Below are positions 1 through 11,608 of a stretch of DNA of 64,000 nucleotides, one piece after another. Origin of the DNA: Marasmius tenuissimus (lineage: Eukaryota; Basidiomycota; Agaricomycetes; Agaricales; Marasmiaceae); assembly GCA_029532415.1 (NCBI GenBank), contig JAQOTA010000026.1, positions 1 to 64,000 on the forward strand. The letters run 5' to 3'. The position numbers and the translations under genes were made by a program. Position 1 is the stretch's first letter. The number at the start of each line of letters is the position of its first letter. A model generated the notes under the pieces. The model was not told the origin of the DNA. It saw only the letters and a program-made list of their open reading frames with translations, and made no database searches.

Positions 1-57
1 TCACATCTGGACTAAATATATATCTTCCTCCACAACTCGCGAATACTAACTCCCTTT

Positions 58-389
58 GATAGCATTGTCCTATCTGTCCGCAGTCCGCAGTGTTTCTCTA
101 GTACATACTGGAATAGCGGAGACGGCTCCAGTCGGATCAAGTAGCGGCAATAGCTTCAACCGGACGCATCAAGAGGCAGCAATCTGCTACGACTCGACGC
201 CGCATTAAATATTGACAAGGACATGAGATCAGGAATCAGTCAACCTGTCCTTGTTAGACAACATAGATGAGCGCTCACCACGGCCCAGGGAATGCTCTGA
301 ACCTACGTCGCGTATACGGGCTGCGCAGTCATTTCTAGCTTCTATAAAGGCATGCTAGCAAAGGGCTTTAGTCTCTACATTCTCCAAAG
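58..389 (+). promoter_or_regulatory. Conserved upstream region and TATA box of TAP copy 1
   Basis: This block recurs upstream of all three full-length TAP-like peptidase genes. A CCGCAGTCCGCAGT tract is followed by a GGAATAGCGGAGACGG-like tract. A TATAAA box at 343-348 lies 47 bp before the ATG. In the other copies the same TATAAAGGCA(T/C)GCTAA context lies 46 bp before the start. The duplication therefore carried the promoter with the gene. Binding factors cannot be named. Confidence 0.6.
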
Positions 390-2778
390 ATGTATCGAAA
401 GCCCATCTCAAAAGGACTTCTCTTAATCGGTGCGTTCTTGTTGCACGGCGCGCTTGCGAGTGCTTTGTCGGTTCGACAAGAAAACGGCACGGAAAGCTGG
501 AGCGAATCCTCCTGGGGCGCTGTGAGTCTCCCTTTACGCGTCATTCTTTCACACACGTCGACTGAGCGTGTTTTTATCTACAGTTACAACCCTCCAAGGA
601 CCTTCAGTGGGTCCCGTGCTATACAGAACAGGGCAGTTTCCAATGTACTCGCCTTGAGGTATGACAATCCTCACATTTACCGCTTCAAGATCACTCACCT
701 GGTTTGATGGAAGGCACCTCTCGACTACAGTAACCCGGATGGCGACAAAGCCGCTATTGCAATTATACGTCTACCGGCCAACGTTTCAACCGATAGTCAA
801 GAATATCGCGGTCCGATCCTCTTCAACCCGGGAGGACCAGGGGTAGTGGTGTCGACTACGTGCTCAGGGCTGGGTTAGCTCACCAAGTTGTTTTGGGGCC
901 TCAGTTTGACCTGGTTGTTTTGATCCCCGAGGTAGGTGACGGAGTCTATTGGTCTCCAAATTCCCTGTCACGTTCAAACCCTGATTTTGTTCCCTCCCAG
1001 GCGTGCAACGTTCGACCCCTCGTATTGAATTCTACGAGTCTCGAGCAGAACGTGCTCTCTCGTTCCGCCCTTACGCTGAATTGAATCAATCGAGGGAAAC
1101 TGTAGAGAGTTTCTGGGCGAACAGCCAGATTATGGGCACTCTTGCGTACGAGAGGGGTAAGGACTACTTGGGTCACATGAATACCGCGAATGTGGCGAGG
1201 GACATGCTCAGAATCGTGGAGGCTCATGGACAAGAGAAGCTTCAATACTGGGGATTCTCGTGAGTACAAATCTCGGTCACCGTTCATGAACCCAATCGTG
1301 ACTAATGTAATACTGACACTTGTAGATATGGTTCTGTCCTCGGGGCTACGTTTGCTGCCATGTTACCGGTGAGTGAATTTCTCAGACGGTGGAGGTCAAT
1401 GCACTGAGCAGCGTTCTCTCTAGGACAAGGTCGAGCGGCTTATCATCGACGGGGTCGTTGAGCTCAGAGACTACTACAGGAGTACGTCCGACTTCTGGAT
1501 CCTTTTGGCACGTCGTAACACCTACTCAAAATGATCTTGTCTACAGCGAATTGGCTCAGTTTTACTGAAGACACGGATAAGACCCTTCAATGGTTCTTTC
1601 AAAGCTGCAAGGACGCCGGCCCGCAGTCTTGCGCTTTCTACGAGGACTCGACCGACGCTATGAACAACAAACTCCAGGCAATTTACAAACGCTTGAACGA
1701 TGATCCCATCCCTGCCCGTACCAACGAATCTTATGGTGTCATTGACTATGGTTTCCTGCATCCCATTGTGAATGCAGGCATGTACAGCCCCGCCATTTGG
1801 CCCATCTTGGCACAGGGGCTGCAAGATTTGACGGAAGGAGATGGCTCGGTGTTGTGGAGTCTCTTTGGGCGCCCATTGTTCGAATGTGATTGTGATCCGA
1901 ATGAGCATACACTCGAGCCTAACTTGGACTCTATGGTTGCCTACATCTGCAACGATGGAGACGCGGTTCCTCTTGAAGTAGACGCCGCTCGGGCCCATTA
2001 TAAGGAGGCTGTACAACTTTATTCATCTTGGGCAACGATCCGGGCTAGCCACCGGATTGCTTGCAGGTATGATCTGTGTCTTGACCTTGCTAGATCATTA
2101 CTGATGGCGGACCTTTGTAGTGGATGGTCGCCTGAAATCCTCAAGACGCAATTCCGAGGTTCGTTTTGCGTACTCTATGCCATCGAATGAGACGTTGACT
2201 TCGCACCTACTCAGGACCTATTAGCGGCAATACTAGCTTCCCCATGCTCATCATCGGGAACACAGCGGGTGAGCATGGTGGTTTTTCTCTGAACGTGAAG
2301 TTACAAGCTGACTCCACGTTGACAGATCCAGTGACACCACTTTCAGCGTAAGTCATATTAGATGTGGCTATTCGTTCAAACTAACTCATCTACAACTAAC
2401 CCTTCTACAATCTAGGGCAAAGAAGGCTTCTCAACAATTCCCGGGATCTGTCGTCCTAGAGCAAAATTCTCCCGGAGTGAGTCTTCCCTTCCTCAACCTC
2501 CCCACTGATGGATTAATCTCATCTCCCCTTTTCAGCACGGTTCAGTCGCCGTGCCCTCGATTTGCACCGCCATGGTCGTTCGGGAGTACTTTCTGAACGG
2601 AACGCTACCCGAGCAAGGCGCCATTTGTCCTATGGATGGCACGCCTTTTGATGACCCTTCAACCACGAATACAACCTCGAGGCGGGACGTGATGTCTGAG
2701 GAGGATGTAGAACTGGCTGACGCGATGCGGGAGCTTGCTAGAAAGTTCTCACAACGTCACCTTCAAGGGGCCCTCTGA
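390..2778 (+). pseudogene. TAP-like S33 serine peptidase, copy 1, frameshifted
   Basis: This is an alpha/beta-hydrolase peptidase of the tripeptidyl-aminopeptidase (TAP) type, which removes N-terminal peptides from proteins outside the cell. Twelve exons match copy 2 one to one: 390-521, 584-658, 714-931, 1001-1259, 1326-1368, 1424-1481, 1547-2066, 2121-2158, 2215-2268, 2326-2347, 2416-2476 and 2536-2778. A signal peptide, the GFSYGS nucleophile elbow (split by an intron), the late Asp (GNTADP) and the His (GHGSV) are all present. Exon 3 is 218 nt against 220 in copies 2 and 3. One base is missing in the GGPGGSG oxyanion loop near 841 and another near 921 in GFDPRG. The two losses do not restore the frame, so no full-length protein is made unless these are assembly errors. 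All other exons keep the frame, which suggests recent inactivation or sequencing indels. Confidence 0.8.
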
Positions 2779-2999
2779 TTTCTTGTAGCCTCCAGCCGTG
2801 ATGGCAGCGTTCGATAAGTAGTAGATAGATGACGCTTCACGATCACTTTTCTTGCAATTTATCCTGAAAGACATTCGATATTTTTCGTTCAGCAGATTGC
2901 AAGTTACGATTCCAGCATTCAGCACCGCGCCGTTGCGATTCGGAGTGACTAGGCAGTTTTGTGCAACCCTCGAGTCATGCAACTCGTTCTCGTCCTTTT

Positions 3000-3877
3000 C
3001 GCTCATTCTGTTAGGCCCTCACCAGTCCTGCACCCTACGGATTTCTTGACTTCCAGACGCATTCAGGCTTAATCTTGGAGCGCGAAATCCCATCCTAGCC
3101 ACACAAAAAAATGACCAACACCAGCTTTTCACAGGATATTCACTCCAGATGACTTGGGTGAAGGGTACCTTTCAGTAGTAGGCGGAGAACGAGGCGGAAA
3201 TCCTAGTGGCCAGGAGGTGTTGAGGAGGAACCAGGGAATGTTGAGAAGGAGTTGGAGCGAGTCGACAATGAGTTCATGAAAGCCAAAGAACGAGTCAGGA
3301 GAGTCAAAAAACAACGATCTCGGTCAATCAGTTGCACTCAAAACCATGAGGACTCCCTGAAGTGAGAGAAATGCAAGTGGAAAGAAGCATTGAACACTCG
3401 CTAGAGCGACACGGGTCCCAGTACTCATTCCTTCGTCCGTTTCGATTCCACTGCGGTCACCCGTTCGACCATTTCACCTGTAGGACCTGTAGGCTCCCAA
3501 CCATCGCATTGAACAAAGAGCCAATGTGGGCAATCCTCCGGGAGCGTAGCGGGGGAGAAATCAGTGAGGAGGAGTATCTCGTCAATGTGATTGGATGCAG
3601 ACGAAGCCGCTGCCGGCGGCTCTTCCTCGAGAGTCGAACTTTGGCAAGAGAGCACGGAGAGGCCAGGGGCCAGGAGAATTCCCGTTCAAAAATCACTACG
3701 CCAAAGTGGGCGCTGGGTCATCAGCTCCCGGGGAGCCTGCTCTTTCGATGCAGAAGGAAGACCATTACGATATTGCAATTGGCCTGCGATCTGTCCATAA
3801 TCGGCTATCGTCAAGATTCCTGTGGTATGCGACGCGAGATTATTGATTTGTGGTCTGTACATGCATCCCGCCGATAA
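3000..3877 (+). pseudogene. Decayed coding relic with coiled-coil and RING-like pieces
   Basis: I do not recognise an intact gene here. Around 3150-3330 one frame reads as a charged helix (ELERVDNEFMKAKERVRR). From 3362 a 171-codon frame carries FHCGHPFDHFTCRTC, which resembles the central half of a RING zinc finger but lacks the first Cys pair and has Asp where a Cys would sit. The stretch around 3010-3060 and 3130-3150 resembles 6540-6660, upstream of TAP copy 2. This looks like remains of a gene that travelled with the peptidase duplication. It could also be chance open frame. Confidence 0.25.
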
Positions 3878-4385
3878 ATCAATCAGTCGATTGTTCAGCG
3901 AAGAAGTCTTGTTCAAGTTGCATCATTGGTGGGACCGTCACCCGGAATCAACTAACGCTGGAGCTGAAATGCCGAGCGAGGAGCATTATCGTAGGGGCCT
4001 TGTAACGACCGGCCAACATAAAACTCGGAAGAGAACTACCCGTGAGACATACATGACTATAGGGTTGAACAGATTATGATAGTCACCAATCGTCAGTGGT
4101 AAGGTTGTAAGTAGCGAGGATGAAGGCTGGATACCCGATAGAATTTGGAAGAAAAACACTGGGACACGAAACCAGGAATATATCGTACACTTCCTAGAGC
4201 AAAAAGCGAAGAGAATGTTACATCATCACAGCAAGCAAGAAACCCGAACAAAAAGAGACGAAACCACAGCTCCAAGAATGAGAAGAATAGTAATACGATT
4301 CGCAGAGGCCCGAGATGATCAACATCCCAAACCCTCACTCTGAGAGCAACGGCGGAGCCCATCGACCAGCAATAGGCCTTCTAAT

Positions 4386-5323
4386 CTATGGTCTCGGCGT
4401 CGGCAGTGGTGCAGAAGGCGTGTGCCCAGACTCCAATTTTGAGGTGGAAGACCATTGGCTAAACAGGTTTTGAAGTGAGCGGGAAGTAGACAAAGTGCGA
4501 TTTTGCCTTTGATTGAGAAGTTCCGTCGGCAATGCAGATGAGTGGCAAAGCAGGAAGGAGCTCACCAAGGACCCAAATTCGGCTTGTATCCATTCCTAGT
4601 TCTATCCTTGTCATGATAGGCAGGATCCGTGCTTACGGCGGGTGGAGTCGACGACCAATGTGAAAGACTGGAGAACTGCTGACCCTCTTCCGGCTCGCCG
4701 GGAGAAGGAGAAAGCTGCGGCTCCAACGCGTCATTAACCTCCTTCATGACATCCTTAACCTCGTCACCGTGACCGCCTTCATTGACGAGGGTGCAGCTAC
4801 TCGACGAGGACGACGAAGATGTGTACGAGAAATTGGTGATAAGCACAGGGCGAGGGAAAAGGGGTTTTGTTAAATCCATCGAGGCCGGCCTCCGTTTGAC
4901 TCTACGTTTCTTTGACACAGCGATCTTTGGTCCTTCATCTCCGCTGTCCGACTTTCCTATGATCGAGGATCTAGCGCTGGTCAACCGGGATCGTGTAGGT
5001 GGAGGGCTCGGTAAAGGGGGGAATGAATAGGTGTCAATGCTTTCTCCTGAGGGTCTGCGTATCGTACGCTCGGTCGTTCTCCCAACATAGATGAGTACAG
5101 GAACGATCCATCGGTCGGCGAGCGATACCTTTCTCGCTTTTTGTAGAGGTAACTCGAGGTGGAATTCGTTTAGCTCGTAAAGAGGGGATGTGGGCAGTGG
5201 TGAGACAAGCGACCCGCTCTTCTCGTCAAAGTCATCAGAGCCCGGGGAAATGATTGATAGCTGGGATATGGATTTGGCTCGGATCAGTGGTTTCAAAGGT
5301 TGAGTATACTGAGTATGCATCAT
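4386..5323 (-). CDS. Hypothetical Ser/Pro-rich protein, two exons
   Basis: The product is 276 residues from two exons, 5323-4566 and 4458-4386, joined by a GTGAGC...TTTAG intron. The sum of exon lengths is divisible by three. I do not recognise the family. The protein is polar and probably mostly disordered: Ser/Pro-rich stretches, a run of eight Ser, a basic KKRRVKRRP patch near the middle that could be a nuclear localisation signal, and an acidic EPEEGQQ region. No membrane segment or signal peptide is visible. It lies between TAP copies 1 and 2 on the opposite strand. An upstream start beyond 5323 is not excluded. Confidence 0.6.
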
Positions 5324-6260
5324 GATTTGGAATTGTCGTGGACGGTGATAGGGGGAGATACTATTTGCGGAGCACAGATGAGAGGTAGTGGAAGGGGATG
5401 GAATGGTTTGAGGATCGGATGCAGGAATTCGAGGGGATTAAATGAACGAAGACAAAACGCGTGTCTGCGTGATCAGTTGGAATGAAGGACGAGACTGGCG
5501 ACATTGTAGACACGATCGTGTTGGAGGTCGGACATTGAACATTGGGAGAAGAGAATATCGTCGATCTCGATCGGTTGTGTAACATTCTATTTGGGTGACC
5601 GGTTGCCCGTTTCATCGCCATCCCAAGCCTATATCGTCGTGGTTGTCAGAGACGAGGTGTTTCGGGTCAGTCAAAGCCGCGCAAGAAGCCAATGGTTGAT
5701 GAAGCTTGAAGAGGAGGGTCTGATCATTCGACGTTCAAGTCCGTTCTTCTCGATTGTGACGGTTGCAACGGAAAGTCAAAGTTAAACAACAGATGTCATG
5801 ACAGGGTATGGACATTGTGCGAGAAAGCCGTGGATGTACTGACGGGGGTAATCATGTCTTCGACTTTGATGAATCCTGTATCGAGATGATTCTCTGATAT
5901 AAAAGCATTGAGTTAGTTCACTAAACCTAGGGACACTTATCGATTCCTTACTGAGAGGGGATTCATATTCAGTTCTGGCCATGCTCGAAGGGTTGCCGCT
6001 GTGTCACTTGCTCGACTTTATCGCCCTTCATCCCATCAAATTACCCATCCTACAGATAGTTTGGCGCAATGCCCAGGAGAATCATTGACAATCGACGTGG
6101 GGAGCCGGTGGTTGTCGTTGTGCATGACTTGTGTGTTGTATGACTTGGTATATGGCGCGTGATTCTTGGTGATGACGAGGGGGAATTTACTGCACTGGGT
6201 TCACCCCGAAAGCTGAAGGATTGGCCTGAGTAAGTGACCGCCTGACGACTCTTCGGGTAC
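5324..6260. other. Gap with possible short exons
   Basis: No firm gene is visible. On the minus strand, 5982-5850 can be spliced as two short exons (a MARTEYESPLS start, then an exon after TATCAG reading NHLDTGFIKVEDMITP with a GTCAGT donor). I cannot find a convincing continuation. It may be the 5' end of a small gene or chance. Confidence 0.2.
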
Positions 6261-6419
6261 TTGTTGAGGCATCGGATACTGCATAATCATGAGCATACAG
6301 GCCAGTATTGGAGTGCACGAAACGTACTCGAAAGCCCTTCATTTTTCTCTTCGTTATTGCCTGTGTTCCGACTTGAGGTCAAACATTGTTGTGCGAGTCA
6401 GAGGACGTTGAGTTGGCGG

Positions 6420-7150
6420 TTCATCGTGAAAAAGGACTATGTGGCTGTGCTTCGGCTCCGACTGCACCACCGCCCAGGTCGGACCCTGCCTTGTCGCAAC
6501 GTGCAACTCGCTCGACTGTCTTCATCGCTCATACTTATGGTTTTTTTCCTCACCAGTCCTGTTCCGCATGGATTTTTTGACTCCACACCTGTCCAAATTT
6601 CTATAAAGGAGCCCGCACCCAGACGTCTCAAAAAAGGACTTTTCACAACCACTCCAGATGTTGGAGGCCGGAATCAGATGGACAGCCCTTCACAACACAC
6701 AACTCTTTATGGTATAAAGTACTGGAGAGGCGGGAGAAAACAAGGACTTGAAGAGATAGGTTTCCTAGATCAACAAGGTCAAGGCTGCCATAACACTGCT
6801 AGAAGCCAAGATAGGTCCATTTTCGAGGGCCGACTTCCACTGGAAACTTTGGCCGAGATAATCCAAGAATGCATCACGTCGCTTTGAGGCTATGGATATT
6901 ATGGTTCAATATTGAAGGATGCGTGAGTTACATGTCATGCGAGGCTTTCTTTTCGACCAACGTACCACATTCCCCAGTGAGACTATTCGAGCGCCTAGCT
7001 TTGACTGAGAATTCCATGACTTCTGTCATACTCCTACGGTTCCAATGCCGTTCGTATCGCACTACCAAGAGATTTGACGAGTTTCCCGCCTCGAAATATC
7101 ACAAAGTCTTGGGCCATAACCGAGGTAGGCCGTGCACCAGTTCCATCATT
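6420..7150 (+). pseudogene. Decayed F-box-like relic, part of a repeated block
   Basis: Near 6830-6880 a frame reads FEGRLPLETLAEIIQECI, which resembles the first half of the F-box found in many basidiomycete proteins (R-L-P-x-E-x-L-x-E-I). The segment before it, at about 6770-6815, continues as INKVKAAITLLEAK in another frame, like the short coiled coil that usually precedes this F-box, so a frameshift separates them. The block aligns patchily with 55740-56175, which also sits just before a TAP-derived sequence. The shared parts include GACGAGTTTC and the run before CATAACCG. It appears to be an old relic, not an active gene. Confidence 0.35.
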
Positions 7151-7319
7151 GAGTAGAGACTGATTTCTGTGTCATTTCACAACAGCTCAATGAGTCTCAC
7201 GCCACATGCTTTGATTTGAATCAGTGCATAAATGAACCGGTGTACCAAAGAATTGATCCGAATCAGACCTGAACTGTGTAAATGTTTCCCTCTACAATTT
7301 GCGAATACCAAGTCCCTCT

Positions 7320-7611
7320 GATAACATTATCCGCAGTCCGCAGTCGCTCTAAATACTGGAGTAGCGGAGACGGTCCCAGCCGGCTTAAGAGTAGCGGCAA
7401 TACCCTTCCGTCACACATCAACAGCAAATTGACTCCGAGGCAAGTGAGAAAATACTCAACCTGCCTATGCCGCACCTCAACAATTCCCGGAGTAGGTCAG
7501 CGCCCACCACGGGAATACTCTAAAATTACGTCGGGTATATGTGCTATACAGTCGTTTCTAACTCCTATAAAGGCACGCTAACAAGAGGTTTGGTCTCCAG
7601 ATTCCCAAAGA
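7320..7611 (+). promoter_or_regulatory. Conserved upstream region and TATA box of TAP copy 2
   Basis: This segment carries the same CCGCAGTCCGCAGTC and AGTAGCGGAGACGGT tracts as the other TAP copies. TATAAA lies at 7566-7571, 46 bp before the ATG at 7612. Conservation across three copies argues that these tracts matter for expression, though recent duplication alone could also explain it. Confidence 0.6.
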
Positions 7612-9992
7612 ATGTATCATAAGCCCATATCCAGAGCACTGCTTCTTATTGGTGCGCTCTTGTCGCACGGCTCGCTTGTAAGTACTCTGTCAGTTCGGGA
7701 GCAAAACGGGACAGAAAGTTGGAGCGAATCCTCCTGGGACATTGTGAGTCTCTCTTTACGCGCCTTTCTTTCACATCTGCCGACTGAGCGTGTTTATTTC
7801 TAGCAGTTACAACCCTCCAAGGACCTCCAGTGGGTTCCGTGCTACACAGACCAGGGTAGCTTCCAATGTACTCGCCTTGAAGTATGTCACACTAATTTCC
7901 AAACCTATCGCTTCAAGATCACTCACCGGGCTTGATGAAAGGTGCCTCTCGACTACAACAACCCGAATGGTGACAAAGCTGCTATTGCAATTGTACGTCT
8001 ACCGGCCACCGTTTCAACCGATAGTCAAGATTATCGCGGTCCGATCCTCTTCAACCCGGGAGGACCAGGAGGAAGTGGCGTCGACTATGTGCTCGGGTCT
8101 GGATTAGCTCACCGAGTTGGCCTGGGACCTCAATTTGACCTGGTTGGTTTTGATCCTCGAGGTAAGCGATCTTGGTCCCTCAAGGCACAGTAAGACGCTC
8201 AATTTGTCCCCTTTCCTCCCAGGCGTACAACGTTCGACTCCTCGTATCGAATTCTATGAGTCTCGAGCCGAACGTGCTCTCTCGTTCCGCCCTTTCGTTG
8301 AACTCAACCAATCGAGGGAAACCGTAGAGAGCTTCTGGGCGAACAGCCAGATTATGGGGACCCTTGCGTACGAGAGGGGTAAGGACTATCTGGGTTATAT
8401 GAACACTGCAAATTCGGCGATGGACATGCTCAGTATCGTAGAGGCTCATGGACAAGAGAAGCTTCAATACTGGGGATTCTCGTGAGTTGCGATCCCAGGT
8501 CGCCATTAATGAATCAGCCATAACTAATGCACTACTTGTAGGTATGGTTCTGTCCTTGGATATACATTTGCTGCCATGTTCCCGGTAAGTTGCCTTTTCA
8601 GCCGCTGGAAGTTAACACGCTGAACAATGCTCTTTAGGACAAGGTCGAACGCCTTATCATCGACGGGGTCGTGGAAATCGAGGACTATTACAGGAGTACG
8701 TCCGTCCAGATCTATTTAGCTTGTCCCGACACCGAGTTTATCAACCTATATTGCAGCGAGATGGATCAATCTTGCTGAAGACACAGACAAGACACTCCAA
8801 TGGTTCTTTCAAAGCTGCAAGGACGCCGGCCCGGAATTGTGTGCTTTCTACGAGGACTCAACCGAAGCTATGAACACCAAACTTGAGAAAATCTATGCTC
8901 GCTTGGACGAAGATCCCATTCCCGTCCGTACCAACGAATCTTACGGTGTCGTTGACTATGGTTTCCTGCGATTTCCCGCCCTGCTCTATGGATTGTACTA
9001 CCCAGTCTTTTGGCGCACTTTGGCAAAGGGGCTGCAAGATTTGATGAAAGGAGATGGCTCGGTGTTGTGGATCATGGGGAGCACGTTTAAGGACCCGATG
9101 TTTGAATGTGGTTGTGATTCGACTACACATACATTTGAGGTTGAGTCAGAATCTATGGTTGCCTACATCTGCAACGATGGAGACGCGGTGCCTCCCGGAG
9201 TAGATGCCGCTCGGGCTTATTACGAGGAGGCTGTAAAGCTTTATTCGTCTTGGGGGACGTTCCGGGCTAGCCATCGGATTTCTTGCAGGTATGAACTATG
9301 TCTTGACTTCGCTAGAATGCTACTGACGACGAACACTTGTAGTGGTTGGTCGCCTGAAATCCCCAAGACGCAATTCCGAGGTTTGTTTTCACGTACTCCA
9401 TACCATATCAATGGTCAGACGTTGATTTCGCTTCGATTCAGGACCTATCAGCGGCAATACGAGCTTCCCTATGCTCATAATCGGGAACACTGCGGGTGAG
9501 CATAGTGGTTCTTCTTCAATCGTGTATGAGCTGACCTATGTCAACAGATCCAGCAACACCACTTTCGGCGTAAGTCACATTGTATGTGGCTATCATTTTG
9601 AATAGACTGACTCATCTGTAATCTAGGGCGAAGAAAGCCTCTCAACAGTTCCCAGGGTCCGTTGTTCTCGAGCAAAATTCTCCCGGAGTGAGTATTTTCT
9701 TCCTTAATCTTTCTACCGAGGGATTGATCTCGTCGTCCTTTTTCAGCACGCATCAGTCTCCGTACCTTCAGTTTGTACCGCCAAGGTCGTTCGGGAGTAC
9801 TTTGTAAACGGAACATTACCCGAGCAAGGCACCATATGTCCCATGGATGGCACACTCTTTGACGATCCTTCAGCGACAAACGCGACCTTGAGGCGGGATC
9901 TGATGTCCGCGGAGGATGCTGAGTTGGCTGATGCGATGCAGGAACTTGCTAGAAAGTACTCACGGCGTCGCTTTGGCCTTCTCGGTCTTTGA
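7612..9992 (+). CDS. TAP-like S33 serine peptidase, copy 2, intact
   Basis: This is a secreted alpha/beta-hydrolase peptidase (S33, with a C-terminal TAP-like domain) predicted to release short peptides from protein N-termini outside the cell. Twelve exons total 1740 nt and give 579 residues: 7612-7743, 7807-7881, 7942-8161, 8223-8481, 8542-8584, 8638-8695, 8757-9288, 9343-9380, 9442-9495, 9548-9569, 9627-9687 and 9747-9992. An N-terminal hydrophobic signal (LLLIGALLSHGSLVS) is followed by VPLDYNNP, the oxyanion loop NPGGPGGSG, GFDPRG, the nucleophile elbow GFSYGS, the acid in GNTADPATPL and the His in HASVSVPS. All splice sites are GT-AG and the frame is kept throughout. The start is fixed by the paralogues and the TATA spacing. 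Confidence 0.92.
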
Positions 9993-10759
9993 GTTGTCGA
10001 CTTCGCTCGTATCTTAGATTCTTGTGTTCGCTACTCGTTTAGTTTAGTTATTGAATTGGCCTTGATTGAAGTGGTGGCTCGCAAGGACTGTGTTGTGGGA
10101 CGTTCAGAATCAGGCAAGTGAAAAAGACGGAATGACGGGTTCGTGGTAGACTAAGCCTCAGTACGAATCGTAAGAGTTGGAGTATAAGTTTGGGAACTTG
10201 CTCCTGTGTTGAAGCGTTGATGCTTGCCATAAGTTTTCTGAATTCCTGACTTGTCATGTCTGACGGGCATCTACAATCTTCCGTACATTATGCTCAATGC
10301 TCATCACAGCCTACCCACGACGTCGTAGCCCGGATCGTACCAGAGATTAAACATTGAACATTAATTAAACGGGAAATGATATGTCAATCGCCACAATCGC
10401 GCATGTCGCATTCTATGTGGGCGACCGATCGTTTCATTGCCCGGTCTCCAACCTCCTAATACATTCAAGAAAGGTCCCGAAAGGCATCCCACGCGCCTCA
10501 ACGATCTCTGGGTCTTCAGAAGGTGATGTCTGTCAATTGTCAAGCTAACTCGAGGCGAACAAAAATTCTTGGAATAGACGCACGTTAACTCCAATGCCTA
10601 TGATTAGGCTCTAGTGTGATTAGTTCGGTACTCAGCTATTAATAGGTATGTATAGTCTACAGGTGCATTCCTCTCCTTCGTGAGATACAATTCAGCACAA
10701 AACTCCTTGGGTCGAGGTTGAACGAGATTTCCCGGACAAGTCCATCTATATAATCACTT
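9993..10759. other. Intergenic stretch, nothing recognised
   Basis: This stretch holds the 3' flank of TAP copy 2 and the 3' flank of the convergent minus-strand gene. Only short unsupported frames occur, and I see no repeat or RNA gene. Confidence 0.4.
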
Positions 10760-11608
10760 TCACCACCACCACATACTCATTTCGTCCTCAGACACCTCTG
10801 TCACTCCGGATTCTTCGTAAGTCGATGACCTCGGCGACATTTGACCTTCTGAACAGGAACTTTCGAGCTCGAGCCTCGAGTATAAATCCCCTGAATATGA
10901 GCTCCCATCGTCTACTGACTCGAGTGTTGGAGTTATCACGATAGATGGTACCGGCACTGGCAACTTGGGCGCAATCCGAGCAGTGAAAAGGTTGGCGACG
11001 CGTGTTTGAAAGCTAGATTTTGACAGTGACTGGCAGGGTGGCGGAGCATAATCTGAGAATGTATTGTCGAGTTGCGATGTGGACTTGGCGCGAAAATCGA
11101 GTAGAGACCGGGACTTTTTGAGAGGAGAACGGGGCGCATTAGGACTAAGAAAGCCAGTGGTAAGTGGTAAGCGACTGGAAATGTGAGAAGAAGAGACAGA
11201 AGCTCACCGAAAACTCCGGCTCACATTGCCATCGTTCACAAGTCTATTCCCACTGTGAATATCCTTGCCATAGTCAACATCTACCGGTGCTCCCCGACTC
11301 CAAACCGATCGACGCCACGAAGATGTTCTCGAGTTCCTTGTGCTTTTCATATTGCGTTCCGAGTGGAAGCTCGTCTCGGCCATGAATTCTTCATGATGAC
11401 TTTCGTCGCTATCGGGGTTAACGTATATCCCACCACGATCGCGCTCCGAAGGCTTGGTAGGGAGAAGGAAGCTAAATTTCCGACGTAGCATTGGGTTCGA
11501 AAGGTGATGTCTGAGTCCAGGCCGAGCGTTCAAACTCGACGTCAAGTCGGAGTGCTTTTCTTCAGGGACCATGAGTTCCGTGGGTCTGTGTAGGAAGCCG
11601 GGCTGCAT
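10760..11608 (-). CDS. Hypothetical Ser-rich protein, two exons
   Basis: The product is 261 residues from exons 11608-11208 and 11144-10760, separated by a 63-bp GTGAGC...CTTAG intron. Exon lengths sum to 786 nt and the frame is kept. The family is not recognised. The N-terminal half is basic and Ser-rich (LRRKFSFLLPTKPSERDRGG). Past the splice comes SPLKKSRSLLDFRAKS, a phosphorylation-type basic/Ser motif. The C-terminus is acidic and Ser-rich and ends in EDEMSMWWW. No signal peptide or membrane helix is present, so it is probably a disordered cytosolic or nuclear protein. An upstream in-frame start is possible. Confidence 0.65.
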
